Source: Pseudoxanthomonas sp. GM95 (GTDB taxonomy: Bacteria; Pseudomonadota; Gammaproteobacteria; Xanthomonadales; Xanthomonadaceae). Taken from it: a stretch of 64,000 nucleotides of DNA. Positions 6,430-15,150 of the stretch are shown one piece after another. The stretch spans positions 1-64,000 of the forward strand of contig NZ_FOAX01000005.1 in assembly GCF_900109775.1 (NCBI RefSeq). Direction: 5' to 3'. Numbering within the stretch: the first letter of the stretch is position 1; every line of letters starts with the position of its first letter. The notes under the pieces were generated by a model. It did no database searches and was not told the origin of the DNA. It saw only the letters and a program-made list of their open reading frames with translations. The translations under genes and the position numbers were made by a program.

Positions 6430-8903
6430 CAGTGCTTGGTCAGGGCAACGCTCAAGAAACGACCCACCGCCGAATAGTTGGTCGAGTCGTACGGCGCGTA
6501 GGTGAGCGAGACCGGCAGGTACGATGGCGGCGCGCGGTTGAGCAGGTTCTGCCCCGCCAGTTCGAAGGACATGTCATCCAGCAGTCCGCTGCCGGCATCG
6601 GTCTCGTAGCGCAAGGCCGCATCGATGGTGGTGAACGACCCACCGTCGGTCTCCAGGGTGGTGTCGGTGACCCCGCTCCTGTAGTTGCCGAACAGGCTGG
6701 CCATGAAGCCGCCCTGGTTCCAGACCGTCCCAAGCCGGGCATTGAGCTTGGCCGGGTTGAACAACGTTCCGGCCAGGGCATAGGGCGCCTGGCTCGCGGT
6801 CAGCGACTGGTTGCTGTCCAGGCGACTGGCCGAACCCCGCAAGGTCAACCGCCCTGCCCCGAGATCGAACCGGTACGAACCGGACAGGTCCAGGCCGTGG
6901 ATCTGCTGCCGCGATGCATTGACGTAGCGCCCGTCGATCACCGCCACCACCTGGCTCGGGTCATAGGCCTGCCCGACCAGGTCGTAGTAGTCGCTGACCC
7001 CGGCCAGGTAGGCCGCCTGCGCAGCCGCGCTGGGTGCCAGGGTCACGAAGTCGGCGTAGGTCGCATTGCCGAACACGTCGTAGGAAGTGATCGGCTGCAG
7101 GATGCGGTCGGTGTAGTCGATGTCGAACCAGGTCAGCTCCGCCTCCAACCCGGACAGCGCCTGCGGATGGAACGCCAGCGTTGCACTGCGGGTGCGGGCA
7201 CGTTCGGGTTTGAGGTCAGGATTGCCGCCGGACAACCACAGCGTTGTGGCATCGGCCGGATAACTGCCGCCGAAGGTCGAGGCCAGGTAGTAGATCCCGG
7301 TCTGCCCCGAGAACCGCTGCACCAGGGTCGGTGCCTTGAACGACTTGCCCCAGGAGGCCTTGAAGGTCAGGTCCTCGCTGGGCGCATAGATCAGGCCAAG
7401 CTTGGGCGTGGTCACCCGACCGTAGTCCCCATCCTCGGTGCGCAGCGCACCGGTCAGCTCAAGCCGTCGAACACCGGCAATCCCCTGCCCGGCCCCGACC
7501 AGCGGCAGGTTGAGTTCGGCATACGCGAACCGGCCGTCTTCCTCGCCGAAGGTATAGCCGCGCTCCAGGTAGGAGTTGTAGCGATACCCTGCCCCTGCCG
7601 CCAGGCGCGCCTCGCCGCCCGGCAACGACAGAAGCGGTCCTTCCACGCCGACGTCGTAGCTGCGCGAGCGGTTGGTGTAGGCACCATTGCTCGAGGACAG
7701 CACCTGCCCCGTCGCACTAAGCATGCTGCGCTGTACGTACTCGGTCTTGTCCTGGCCCAGCGTCCCACCGACGGTCAATGTCCAGTCCGCAGGCAAATGG
7801 ACTTCCACGCTGGGCGCCACCAGTGAGCTGTGGGTCTTGCCCGCATAGGGGTAATAGGTCGTGCTGTAAGCCTGCGAGGTCAGCATCGAACGGGCGCTGT
7901 GCAAGGCATCCAGATGCACATCCACCAGATCACCCAACCCCTGGTACAGACTGACCAGCCCGCTCTGCAGGTCGTTGTCCTGCCATAGCGTCGAAGGCTG
8001 CAGCATCGAAGCGGTGAAGTCGCGCTGGTCCGACCAGATTGGATCGTTGCTCGACCGCTTCCAGGTCGCGATCAGCCCGCCGCTGGACCAGGTCGTCCCC
8101 GCAACCACAAAAGAATCACGGGTCGTCAGCCCTCCCGAGGTGGCGCCACCGTAGCGCGCACCCACCGTGACACCATCGAAATCCGGCTTGAGGATCACGT
8201 TGGCCACCCCGCCAACCGCATCGGAGCCATACACCGCAGAAGCGCCATCGGGCACGATTTCGAGCCGGTCCACCGCTTCCACCGGGATCGCGCTGATGTC
8301 CACGGCCTGCGAGAAGCCGCCGTAGGCCATGCGCCGCCCATTGAGCAGCGTCAGGCTTGCATCCGGCCCCAGGCCACGCAGGTTCAACCCAGATCCACCG
8401 GTGACGTTCTGGTTGCTCGGGCCGCCCGCAGCAGCGCCAGAGGCCACGCCAGGATTCTGGCCGCCACCGAAGTTCTGCGGAACGCTGCGCACTACCTCCC
8501 CCAGATCTCCCAAGCCCTCCTCTTGGATCTGAGCAGCATCCAAAGTCACCAGCGCTGATGGCGACACCCCGCCCTTGATGCGAGTACCTGTTACCAACAT
8601 ACGGTCGAGCTGAAGTGGCTGGTTGTCATCGGCAGCCTCCGCACTGAGTACCTGTCTGTCACCAGCGACAGAAGGAGCTAATTGCTGTTGACCGAAAGCA
8701 GAAAACACGGGGAGCAACGAAATGGCAGCGGCACCGATGCGGTACCAATTGACTGTAAAAGCGCTGCTCCTTCTTAAAATAAGACGATTATTCTTTGGAG
8801 CGCGAGCGCTCGCGGCTTTTACTGTCCATCTGCACTCATATCCTTTGAGATGATTCGGGTGTGCAACTACTCCATGTGCAACGACGAGATTGCCGTTTAA
8901 CAT
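6426..8903 (-). CDS. TonB-dependent outer-membrane receptor of the lasso locus
   Basis: The 825-residue protein has a TonB-box-like segment (DRMLVTGTRIKGG) after residue 100, a plug domain (LNLRGLGPDASLTLLNGRRM), a 22-strand-type barrel, and a terminal aromatic Trp. It should import a ligand, plausibly the lasso peptide or what it binds, into the periplasm using TonB energy. The hydrophobic signal core (WYRIGAAAISLLPVFSAFG) begins only near residue 53, so the N-terminus is unusually long. The only in-frame ATG is 8903, preceded by GAGG. It is translationally coupled to the isopeptidase. No FecI/FecR pair is visible; the divergent XRE gene may regulate it. Confidence 0.88.
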   Translation of the reverse strand: MLNGNLVVAHGVVAHPNHLKGYECRWTVKAASARAPKNNRLILRRSSAFTVNWYRIGAAAISLLPVFSAFGQQQLAPSVAGDRQVLSAEAADDNQPLQLDRMLVTGTRIKGGVSPSALVTLDAAQIQEEGLGDLGEVVRSVPQNFGGGQNPGVASGAAAGGPSNQNVTGGSGLNLRGLGPDASLTLLNGRRMAYGGFSQAVDISAIPVEAVDRLEIVPDGASAVYGSDAVGGVANVILKPDFDGVTVGARYGGATSGGLTTRDSFVVAGTTWSSGGLIATWKRSSNDPIWSDQRDFTASMLQPSTLWQDNDLQSGLVSLYQGLGDLVDVHLDALHSARSMLTSQAYSTTYYPYAGKTHSSLVAPSVEVHLPADWTLTVGGTLGQDKTEYVQRSMLSATGQVLSSSNGAYTNRSRSYDVGVEGPLLSLPGGEARLAAGAGYRYNSYLERGYTFGEEDGRFAYAELNLPLVGAGQGIAGVRRLELTGALRTEDGDYGRVTTPKLGLIYAPSEDLTFKASWGKSFKAPTLVQRFSGQTGIYYLASTFGGSYPADATTLWLSGGNPDLKPERARTRSATLAFHPQALSGLEAELTWFDIDYTDRILQPITSYDVFGNATYADFVTLAPSAAAQAAYLAGVSDYYDLVGQAYDPSQVVAVIDGRYVNASRQQIHGLDLSGSYRFDLGAGRLTLRGSASRLDSNQSLTASQAPYALAGTLFNPAKLNARLGTVWNQGGFMASLFGNYRSGVTDTTLETDGGSFTTIDAALRYETDAGSGLLDDMSFELAGQNLLNRAPPSYLPVSLTYAPYDSTNYSAVGRFLSVALTKHW

Positions 8904-8979
8904 TTTCGAGGATCCTCGGTCGGAATATGCGCGCCTCTTGAGGGCGGAGACCCCTGAGCGATCAGCAGATTGAATTGCT

Positions 8980-9013
8980 CACGCCCTCTGGGCGTGTTAC
9001 TTATACGGTAACA
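8980..9013. promoter_or_regulatory. Two nested palindromes between the TonB receptor and the XRE regulator
   Basis: CACGCCC-TCT-GGGCGTG (8980-8996) is a perfect 7-bp dyad. It overlaps TGTTAC-N7-GTAACA (8995-9013), a perfect 6-bp dyad centred on an AT-rich TTATACG. Both lie in the 169-base divergent gap between the receptor and the XRE-family gene, where repressor sites are expected. Which protein binds is unknown. Confidence 0.4.
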
Positions 9014-9072
9014 GACAGAAAGGACGCAACACCTCATGCTGATCATCGAATCCCTTCGAGCTCGGTCAGGAA

Positions 9073-9411
9073 TTGGAAGACGCCCGATACATATTCGCCA
9101 GCCGGCTTCGCTCTGCGCGCCTTGCAGCGGGACTGACTCAAGAGGCTCTCGGCGTATCAGCAGGAATTTTGGCTGACGTGGCTAGAACACGCGTCAATCG
9201 CTACGAAAGAGGCGTGAACGAGTGCGATCTTCGCACCGCGAAGAAGCTTGCCAGCGCACTGAATTTGCCACTTGCCGCCTTATATGCCGAGACTGACGAA
9301 ATTGCAGAAGCAATTAAGGTGTTCTCTGGCCTTACAGTCTCAGAGCAGCGAGACTTGCTGAATGAAATAAAGAGCCGGGCTGCTAAAGACAGATCATCTA
9401 ATAATAATTAA
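9073..9411 (+). CDS. XRE-family helix-turn-helix regulator
   Basis: The 112-residue protein has a lambda-Cro/C1-type HTH at about residues 8-65 (RLRSARLAAGLTQEALGVSAGI, then RVNRYERGVNECDLRTAKKLASAL). A short charged tail follows (EIKSRAAKDRSSNNN). The start is a TTG with AGGA close upstream; an in-frame stop at 9040 leaves no ATG or GTG alternative. Its codons are more AT-rich than those of its neighbours. It may control the divergent TonB receptor, or belong to the mobile segment with the downstream recombinase. Confidence 0.75.
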   Translation: MEDARYIFASRLRSARLAAGLTQEALGVSAGILADVARTRVNRYERGVNECDLRTAKKLASALNLPLAALYAETDEIAEAIKVFSGLTVSEQRDLLNEIKSRAAKDRSSNNN

Positions 9412-9534
9412 CTAATAACTTTGCAAATAGCAGTTGCGCGAACTCAATAATCCGATTTGGCCGAAATTGCGCGCTCGCCAGCGACCTTGCCATGCACAGG
9501 GAAAAGCACGCGAGCGGAATGATTAAATAACAAC

Positions 9535-9564
9535 TTGATTAGTCATGATTATCGTGGGTATAAG
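9535..9564 (+). promoter_or_regulatory. Sigma-70-like promoter of the recombinase gene
   Basis: TTGATT and TATAAG are separated by 18 bases, and the -10 lies 28 bases before the ATG of the tyrosine recombinase. The whole 9412-9592 gap is AT-rich compared with its surroundings and holds no other gene. The call rests on hexamer similarity only. Confidence 0.4.
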
Positions 9565-9592
9565 CCTTAACTCATAGCGTACATTACATACT

Positions 9593-10678
9593 ATGAAAGA
9601 AATTATCGGAATTCCCGCCCTCGCCCATGCTTCCAACAGCCTGGTGCTGCCCGAACAGCTGGCGCAGCAAGCGGCCGATGCGGTGCGCGAGCTGCTCGCC
9701 GAGGCCGCTGCCGAAAACACCACCCGCAGCTACGCCACGGCGCTGCGGTACTGGGCTGGCTGGCACGCGGCGCGCTACGGCATCGAGCTGAGCCTGCCGG
9801 TGCCCGAGGCCGCGGTACTGCAGTTTGTGGTCGACCACGTCGTGCGGCGCTCGACCGAAAACGATCTGACCTGGGAATTGCCGCCGGTCGTGGATCAGGC
9901 GCTGGTCGCCTCGGGCCTCAAGGCCAAGCCTGGCCCCTGGACGCTGACCACGGTCCGTCACCGGGTCGCCGTCCTTTCAACGGCACACCGGCTCAAGCAG
10001 CTGCCCAATCCCTGCGAACAGCCCGCAGTGCGTCTGGTCCTGAGCAGCGCCCGCCGCGCTGCAGTTAAGCGCGGCGAGCGCCCGCGCAAAAAGACCGCGA
10101 TCACGCTGACCGAGCTCGAGGCCATGCTGGCCACCTGCGACGACAGCCTGGAAGGCATCCGCGACCGTGCCCTCCTCTGCTTTGCCTTCTCCAGCGGCGG
10201 CCGCCGGCGCAGTGAGGTCGCAGCCGCGGACATGCGCGATCTACGCCGGATTGGCGACAAGGGTTACATCTATCGCTTGGAGCACAGCAAGACACAGCAG
10301 GAAGGCGTCACGGCGACCTCGACCCCGGACAAGCCGGTGCTGGAGCGCGCTGCAGCGGCGCTCGAGGAATGGATCGCCGAGGCGGGCATCCAGGAGGGGG
10401 CGATCTTCCGTCGGCTATGGAAGCGGCGTGTCGGCCCTGCCCTGTCTCCTGCGGCTGTGGCCGAGATCGTGCAACGTCGGGCGAAGTTGGCGGGGATCGA
10501 GGGGGACTTTGGTGGGCACAGCCTGCGGTCGGGCTTTGTGACCGAAGCCAGCCGCCAAGGGGTCCCGCTGGCGGCGATCATGCAGATGACCGAGCACCGA
10601 GCGGTGTCGAGTGTTGTAGGGTACTTCCAGACTGGAGGCGCGTCCGCGAATCCCGCCGCTCGCTTGCTTGAAGATTAA
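9593..10678 (+). CDS. Tyrosine recombinase/phage-type integrase
   Basis: This 361-residue site-specific recombinase has an N-terminal SAM-like core-binding domain (NTTRSYATALRYWAGWHAARYG) and a C-terminal catalytic domain. The motif residues are visible: Arg in GGRRRSE, a Lys in HSKTQQ, HSLR, the second His in TEHRAVSS, and the nucleophile Tyr in VVGYFQ. It appears intact. It lies end-to-end with the phosphorothioation operon, so it probably mobilised or marks the edge of that island. No tRNA or att repeat was found nearby. Confidence 0.88.
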   Translation: MKEIIGIPALAHASNSLVLPEQLAQQAADAVRELLAEAAAENTTRSYATALRYWAGWHAARYGIELSLPVPEAAVLQFVVDHVVRRSTENDLTWELPPVVDQALVASGLKAKPGPWTLTTVRHRVAVLSTAHRLKQLPNPCEQPAVRLVLSSARRAAVKRGERPRKKTAITLTELEAMLATCDDSLEGIRDRALLCFAFSSGGRRRSEVAAADMRDLRRIGDKGYIYRLEHSKTQQEGVTATSTPDKPVLERAAAALEEWIAEAGIQEGAIFRRLWKRRVGPALSPAAVAEIVQRRAKLAGIEGDFGGHSLRSGFVTEASRQGVPLAAIMQMTEHRAVSSVVGYFQTGGASANPAARLLED

Positions 10679-10864
10679 ACCGGGCGATGCACTGCGGCAG
10701 ATAGTCAAATCCGACCAGCGCAGCTGGCATTCGGTTGTGAGGCCTGCTATCTCGGCAGACTTAGCCATACGCCAAGGATCGGCCTATGCCCCCAACGATG
10801 GATACGTCCGCCTACCGCGCGCTCAGCGCCCTTGCCACGACCAGAAGACCAGCAGGCGCCGACA

Positions 10865-12730
10865 TCACGGGGCACTCCAGAGTAGGATGATGAACTTGTC
10901 ATCGTTCCTGGCATCCTGCAGCAGGCGTGCGTCCAACGCCTGCCGCGCCTCTTCGACTGTCGGCGACGCGGCACAATATACGCAGACGGCCCGGCCGCCG
11001 ATGTCAGCCTTGCCCCCCGGTTTGATGGCCAGGCCGGTCAGCAGACGCACTACATTCGCGTCGAGGGCCTCACCATGAGCAGTGAGCAGATCGTCTACCG
11101 CCGACAAATCGAGGTGAAGCTCGTGTTGCTTGGCCTTGGCCCGTTGGATGGCATGGCCGACTAGCGGTAGGCCTTCCACCGCCGCGTCGGCCATGGCGCC
11201 CCGCAGGTCCGCGAGTCGGACTGCGACGCCGCTGAGCCGCCAGACCGACAGCGTCACGGGCAGTCCCACCCGAGCTGCGCGTGCCCCGTACTGGGCCGCG
11301 ATGTTCTGCGCCACATCCGGGCGCAGTTCGCCGACCACCTGCCAACCTGTCCCATAGGTGGTGCCGAAGGACAGAATCGATTCGGCGCGAACGTCGCGTA
11401 GATTCCACGTCAATAAATGGTTCTCCGCGTGCGCCATCATCGCACTCATCGGCACGTAATAATTGCCATCCAGTGTGATCGCCGGCAGCGTGCGTTGACC
11501 GCGTACGAACAGCACGGTGGAGCTATTAAACTCGGACTCCTTCGTCTGCGCGAGATCGCAAGCCTGGGTCAGGTTGAGCCAATCGGTGCCATCTGGATCA
11601 CGCAGCACCATCCCGAACCGGAGGTGCTTGCGTATCCAGTGTGCCTGCACCACGGGCGCCTCACCCGCCGGATACGCTGGCAGGCCCACTACGCTCGCGC
11701 GCCATTCCATGCTGTGCATCAGGCTATGGATCGCCGCGCGGGAGTCTCCGACCTCCGCAACGGGAGACAGTAAGTTGGCCGCGCGATGTTCGAGCAAGCT
11801 GGTATCCAGCTGCTGCAACGCGGGGCGCATCCCACCATCGGCTTCAAGGTCGGACAATAAGCGTCGGCTAATCGCATCTTCAACGTAGCGAACGTAATCG
11901 TCATTGTCTTTCGACGCCAGCTCGTGTAGTAGGTCCATCGCCTGCAAGTCCAGCTCCCACAACTTGCTAGCGGTGGCACTGGCGGCCGCGGTCAGGGCAG
12001 ACCCTGCATCGGTGATGAAGCGTTCCATCTTCGTGACGTCCACGCGGTCGCTCGCGAGCTGCCACAACGCGGCACGCCATGCCACCAAATGGGTATCAGT
12101 GGCCGGCTTCTCCATGATCCGCATCCGCGAGCTCGATACCTTTAGCCCCGGGCGGATGCTCTTGAAGTCGGCACGCAGTTGCTGCTCGTGCGAGGACATC
12201 AGGATGACTTGCAGGGGGCGTTCCTGCGTATGGTGAGTATCGAGCACTTCGCGAATGAAGGGCAGTGTCGCGTTTATCGTGGCGTCGACCAGAAAATAGT
12301 CGACGACGATCAGGTCGTAGAAAGCGTTATGCGGGATCGCGGGCTCCGGGTATATGTCGATGTTGTCAGCGGTGACCCCCAATTCCTTGAGCAGTTCGAT
12401 GACCCGCCGCACCGGAGCTGCGTGCTCATGGCGTGCAGTTAGCACCGCCTCGGCCGCGACGCGCAGTCGCGCCGGCGCGCGCTCGCGAATGGCGGGTTCG
12501 GCCAAGGGCTCAGCCAAGTCGTCCATGGCCTCGGGATTGCGGCCTTCTTGGGTCAACAGGTCGACATACGCCTCGCGATCGGGATCGTTAGGATCATTCA
12601 GCAACGCGGCCACCCGCGCGTCGGCGATCTGCAGGTCCGCATGCGAGATCCGGGCGGAGAGATCATCGTCGATCACCGCAACCCTCAGGATCTGCGCCTC
12701 GTTCAACTTGGCGGCCACGTCCATGCTCAT
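10865..12730 (-). CDS. Receiver-domain protein with large uncharacterised C-terminus, end of the phosphorothioation operon
   Basis: The 621-residue protein begins with a divergent response-receiver fold: acidic triad IDDD at 20-23, phospho-acceptor Asp144 in LIVVDYFL, Ser179/180 in ILMSS and Lys208 in IMEKP. About 75 extra residues are inserted between the first strand and first helix. Residues from about 220 to 621 resemble no domain I know, and contain no DNA-binding or nuclease motif that I can see. Its ATG overlaps the stop of the GHKL-protein gene (ATGA), so they are made together. It is probably the partner of that ATPase; signalling or effector role is inferred. Confidence 0.7.
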   Translation of the reverse strand: MSMDVAAKLNEAQILRVAVIDDDLSARISHADLQIADARVAALLNDPNDPDREAYVDLLTQEGRNPEAMDDLAEPLAEPAIRERAPARLRVAAEAVLTARHEHAAPVRRVIELLKELGVTADNIDIYPEPAIPHNAFYDLIVVDYFLVDATINATLPFIREVLDTHHTQERPLQVILMSSHEQQLRADFKSIRPGLKVSSSRMRIMEKPATDTHLVAWRAALWQLASDRVDVTKMERFITDAGSALTAAASATASKLWELDLQAMDLLHELASKDNDDYVRYVEDAISRRLLSDLEADGGMRPALQQLDTSLLEHRAANLLSPVAEVGDSRAAIHSLMHSMEWRASVVGLPAYPAGEAPVVQAHWIRKHLRFGMVLRDPDGTDWLNLTQACDLAQTKESEFNSSTVLFVRGQRTLPAITLDGNYYVPMSAMMAHAENHLLTWNLRDVRAESILSFGTTYGTGWQVVGELRPDVAQNIAAQYGARAARVGLPVTLSVWRLSGVAVRLADLRGAMADAAVEGLPLVGHAIQRAKAKQHELHLDLSAVDDLLTAHGEALDANVVRLLTGLAIKPGGKADIGGRAVCVYCAASPTVEEARQALDARLLQDARNDDKFIILLWSAP

Positions 12731-15072
12731 TCCTTGGGAAATTGCAGTACGAACGCACGGTAACGGCCGTCGTCGTCAGCGCCGTCGAGCGCCAGTTGAG
12801 CTTGGTGATACGTGGCGACCTCGGCAGCAAGGAACAGCCCCAGTCCCTGCCCTCGGGGGCGCATCGTGAAGCCCGCCGTGAACACCCGGTCCTTGTCCGC
12901 GGAGGCGATTCCAGGGCCGTTGTCCCACACCGACAGGGTCCTGGACTCGGGATCCAGTTCCAGATGGATCTCCCGTCCTGTTGCGCCCGCCTTTAACCCA
13001 CGCTGCAACCAATACACGGAGTTGGTGACCAGATTCTCCACGGCCAGGCTTACGAAGCCGCGAACCATGTTGACCATGAACGGGCTGACCCCTTCCTGGC
13101 CTGATGTGGTCAGCGTGGCGTGGATCTCGTGGCGCTCAAAGCGCGCCTCATAGCCGTGCAGGATTGTCTGCAGCAGCGCTGCGAGGTCGAATGGTTCCTT
13201 GCGATGGCGTCCCGAGGGCGTCAATGGATCGAGCTGCCGCAAGCGTGTGTTGATGGCCTTAATTTCGTTATCGAGCTTGACCAGGAGTGCCCGCGTCGCC
13301 GGCGACTCGTCCTTGGCCAGCTTCTGCAGCAGCTGCCGCGTGTGCCCTGTGGTCCGCGTCAGCTCATGCAAGACACCCGACATCACCGTGCCAACGCCTG
13401 CCAGCTCCAAGATGTCTTCACGACGCTCTCCCACCTGTTTGGCGGCGTCCTCAAAGCGCCTGGTTTCGGTCTTGATAAAATGCAGGTGCTTGGTGATTGA
13501 CTCGACGGTTTTCTTAGTGTCGTCCGGTACCCGGGCCCGGATCTCGGCCAACCCCTGCTCGGCCTGCTTGATCCGATTGCGAATAGTCTCTGGCGCCGAT
13601 TTGGTCACTTCGTCGAGCTGGCTGCGCTTCTCTTCCTCGCCTTCGTGGGTGATGTGGCGCCGGAGCTCGTCGATGGCATAGTCAAATAGGATGCTGCGCA
13701 CGAGCCGAGTCTGCCGGGACTCGATCAGGCCCTCCCGGTTGGACCGGTCGATCAGGTTGGGGTTCTCGATGCGACTGATCTCGACGGCGCCAACCGTCTG
13801 GATGCGATTGACGGCGAACCCGCCGCGCTTAAGCGCACTGCTGTCGATGGCCAGCCAATCTTCGCCCGAGGACTGCCCAGAGAAGCCCACCCGGAATCCA
13901 TCGCGGTAGATGGCCACACCGCCGCTCCACAGATCCAGCTCGGCTTTAGCTTCCTTGGTGGTGCCGTGCAAGGTAGTTTGCGCCCGCAGCGTGTCACGGT
14001 TGAACCAGCGAATGCGCGCCTTGAAGGGTCCGATCAAACGCAACTCGTCAGAGGTGGCCTCCAACTTGTGCGTTACCTCATCACGTGTGCGTAAGACCTT
14101 TTGCGGATCAATCCCGCGCTGGTGATCCACGAGTGTAGTCATGACCACCGTGTCGGTAGGTCCCTTCACCTCTGGAGTGAACACCAGCTCCAGGTCGGCC
14201 TGGGCGTGCTCGCTCAGAACCTTCTTCATACCTTCGATCGGGATGCGGTCTCCATCGTTGTAGTACACATCGATGGGAAATACGGCCTGCTTGGTCAACT
14301 CGGGAAATGGGTTTTGCAGACGGCGCAGAAACCCATCGACGAAGCGCTTTTCGACTTGGATGAGGTCCCAAGTTGCTCGCAGTGCGGCGATTTCGATCAC
14401 CGTCCCGGTGGCATGGTCGTGACCGGGCTCGACCGGGACGATATCGATGGGGATCTGCTCCAGCATCTCGTCTGTCTTATCAAAAACGCGCCAGTCAAAG
14501 TTGATCTGATGCGCGCTCTTTCGATCCACCCAGGAGGTGACAGCGGCCCGATCTCCCAGCCGCATCATGGCCAGTCGACCGATACCCTTGTTGCCAAGCA
14601 ACGTGCGTTGCAGTTCTTCGCTGGTCTGCGTGTTGTAGCGTGACGGCGTGCCGATCTGCAGAAACACGGTTTCTAGGTCGTGTTCATTCATGCCGGTGCC
14701 ACGATCGCTGACGGCAATCGTGTTGATCAGCTCGAGTACACCCACGACCTCCGGCCAACTCGTGGCGACCTGCAGTGCATGGATCAGGGCAACGGCATGC
14801 TTCGGTGCACCCTCAGGACCGGCAGAGAGGCGCTTGATGACATCGTCAGTGAAAGCACCGAGCCCATCCATGCCAGACGGATGCGACCGCGCTTGATCGA
14901 GAAGCATGTCGAGCTCGGCCTGTGGCAAGCCGATCCGGAAGTCGATGCGAACCCGCTTGGATTCTGCGTCGAATGCGTTCTTGATGAGCTCGTTCAGGGC
15001 GACCTCATCGGAGGTGATGAGTTCTGCACCCAAATGAATCAGCGTCCTGGCCGCTACCGAGAAGTTCGCCAC
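12727..15072 (-). CDS. Double-GHKL ATPase: MORC/Hsp90-like N-terminal domain plus histidine-kinase-like C-terminal domain
   Basis: The 781-residue protein carries two ATP-binding GHKL modules. The first has N-box ELIKNAFDA (28-36), VSDRGTGM and NKGIGRLAMMRLG, resembling MORC/paraMORC-type ATPases known from restriction neighbourhoods. A predicted coiled coil (about residues 500-570) leads to a kinase-like half with an H-box-like LHEL, N-box ENLVTNSVYW, DNGPGI and RGQGLGLFLA. It starts 78 bases after sspA and is coupled to the receiver protein by ATGA. A phosphorelay or ATP-driven conformational sensor linked to DNA phosphorothioation is inferred. Confidence 0.75.
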   Translation of the reverse strand: MANFSVAARTLIHLGAELITSDEVALNELIKNAFDAESKRVRIDFRIGLPQAELDMLLDQARSHPSGMDGLGAFTDDVIKRLSAGPEGAPKHAVALIHALQVATSWPEVVGVLELINTIAVSDRGTGMNEHDLETVFLQIGTPSRYNTQTSEELQRTLLGNKGIGRLAMMRLGDRAAVTSWVDRKSAHQINFDWRVFDKTDEMLEQIPIDIVPVEPGHDHATGTVIEIAALRATWDLIQVEKRFVDGFLRRLQNPFPELTKQAVFPIDVYYNDGDRIPIEGMKKVLSEHAQADLELVFTPEVKGPTDTVVMTTLVDHQRGIDPQKVLRTRDEVTHKLEATSDELRLIGPFKARIRWFNRDTLRAQTTLHGTTKEAKAELDLWSGGVAIYRDGFRVGFSGQSSGEDWLAIDSSALKRGGFAVNRIQTVGAVEISRIENPNLIDRSNREGLIESRQTRLVRSILFDYAIDELRRHITHEGEEEKRSQLDEVTKSAPETIRNRIKQAEQGLAEIRARVPDDTKKTVESITKHLHFIKTETRRFEDAAKQVGERREDILELAGVGTVMSGVLHELTRTTGHTRQLLQKLAKDESPATRALLVKLDNEIKAINTRLRQLDPLTPSGRHRKEPFDLAALLQTILHGYEARFERHEIHATLTTSGQEGVSPFMVNMVRGFVSLAVENLVTNSVYWLQRGLKAGATGREIHLELDPESRTLSVWDNGPGIASADKDRVFTAGFTMRPRGQGLGLFLAAEVATYHQAQLALDGADDDGRYRAFVLQFPKE

Positions 15073-15150
15073 GTTAGTCCTTTCCCGAGCTGGGGTCCTA
15101 CGTCTTGCATGGAAATTGCTGACTGCTGGAATCGCGAGGATCTGTCTCCG

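Noticed and set aside
6432-7826. 464-codon plus-strand frame opposite the TonB receptor
   Set aside because: Composition is typical of antisense shadows and it has no recognisable motif; the receptor is unambiguous.
10865-15072. Ordinary housekeeping two-component system next to ssp by chance
   Set aside because: The kinase-like protein has a second GHKL domain and no membrane sensor, the receiver protein has no known output domain, and both are packed into the same operon; kept as a system candidate instead.
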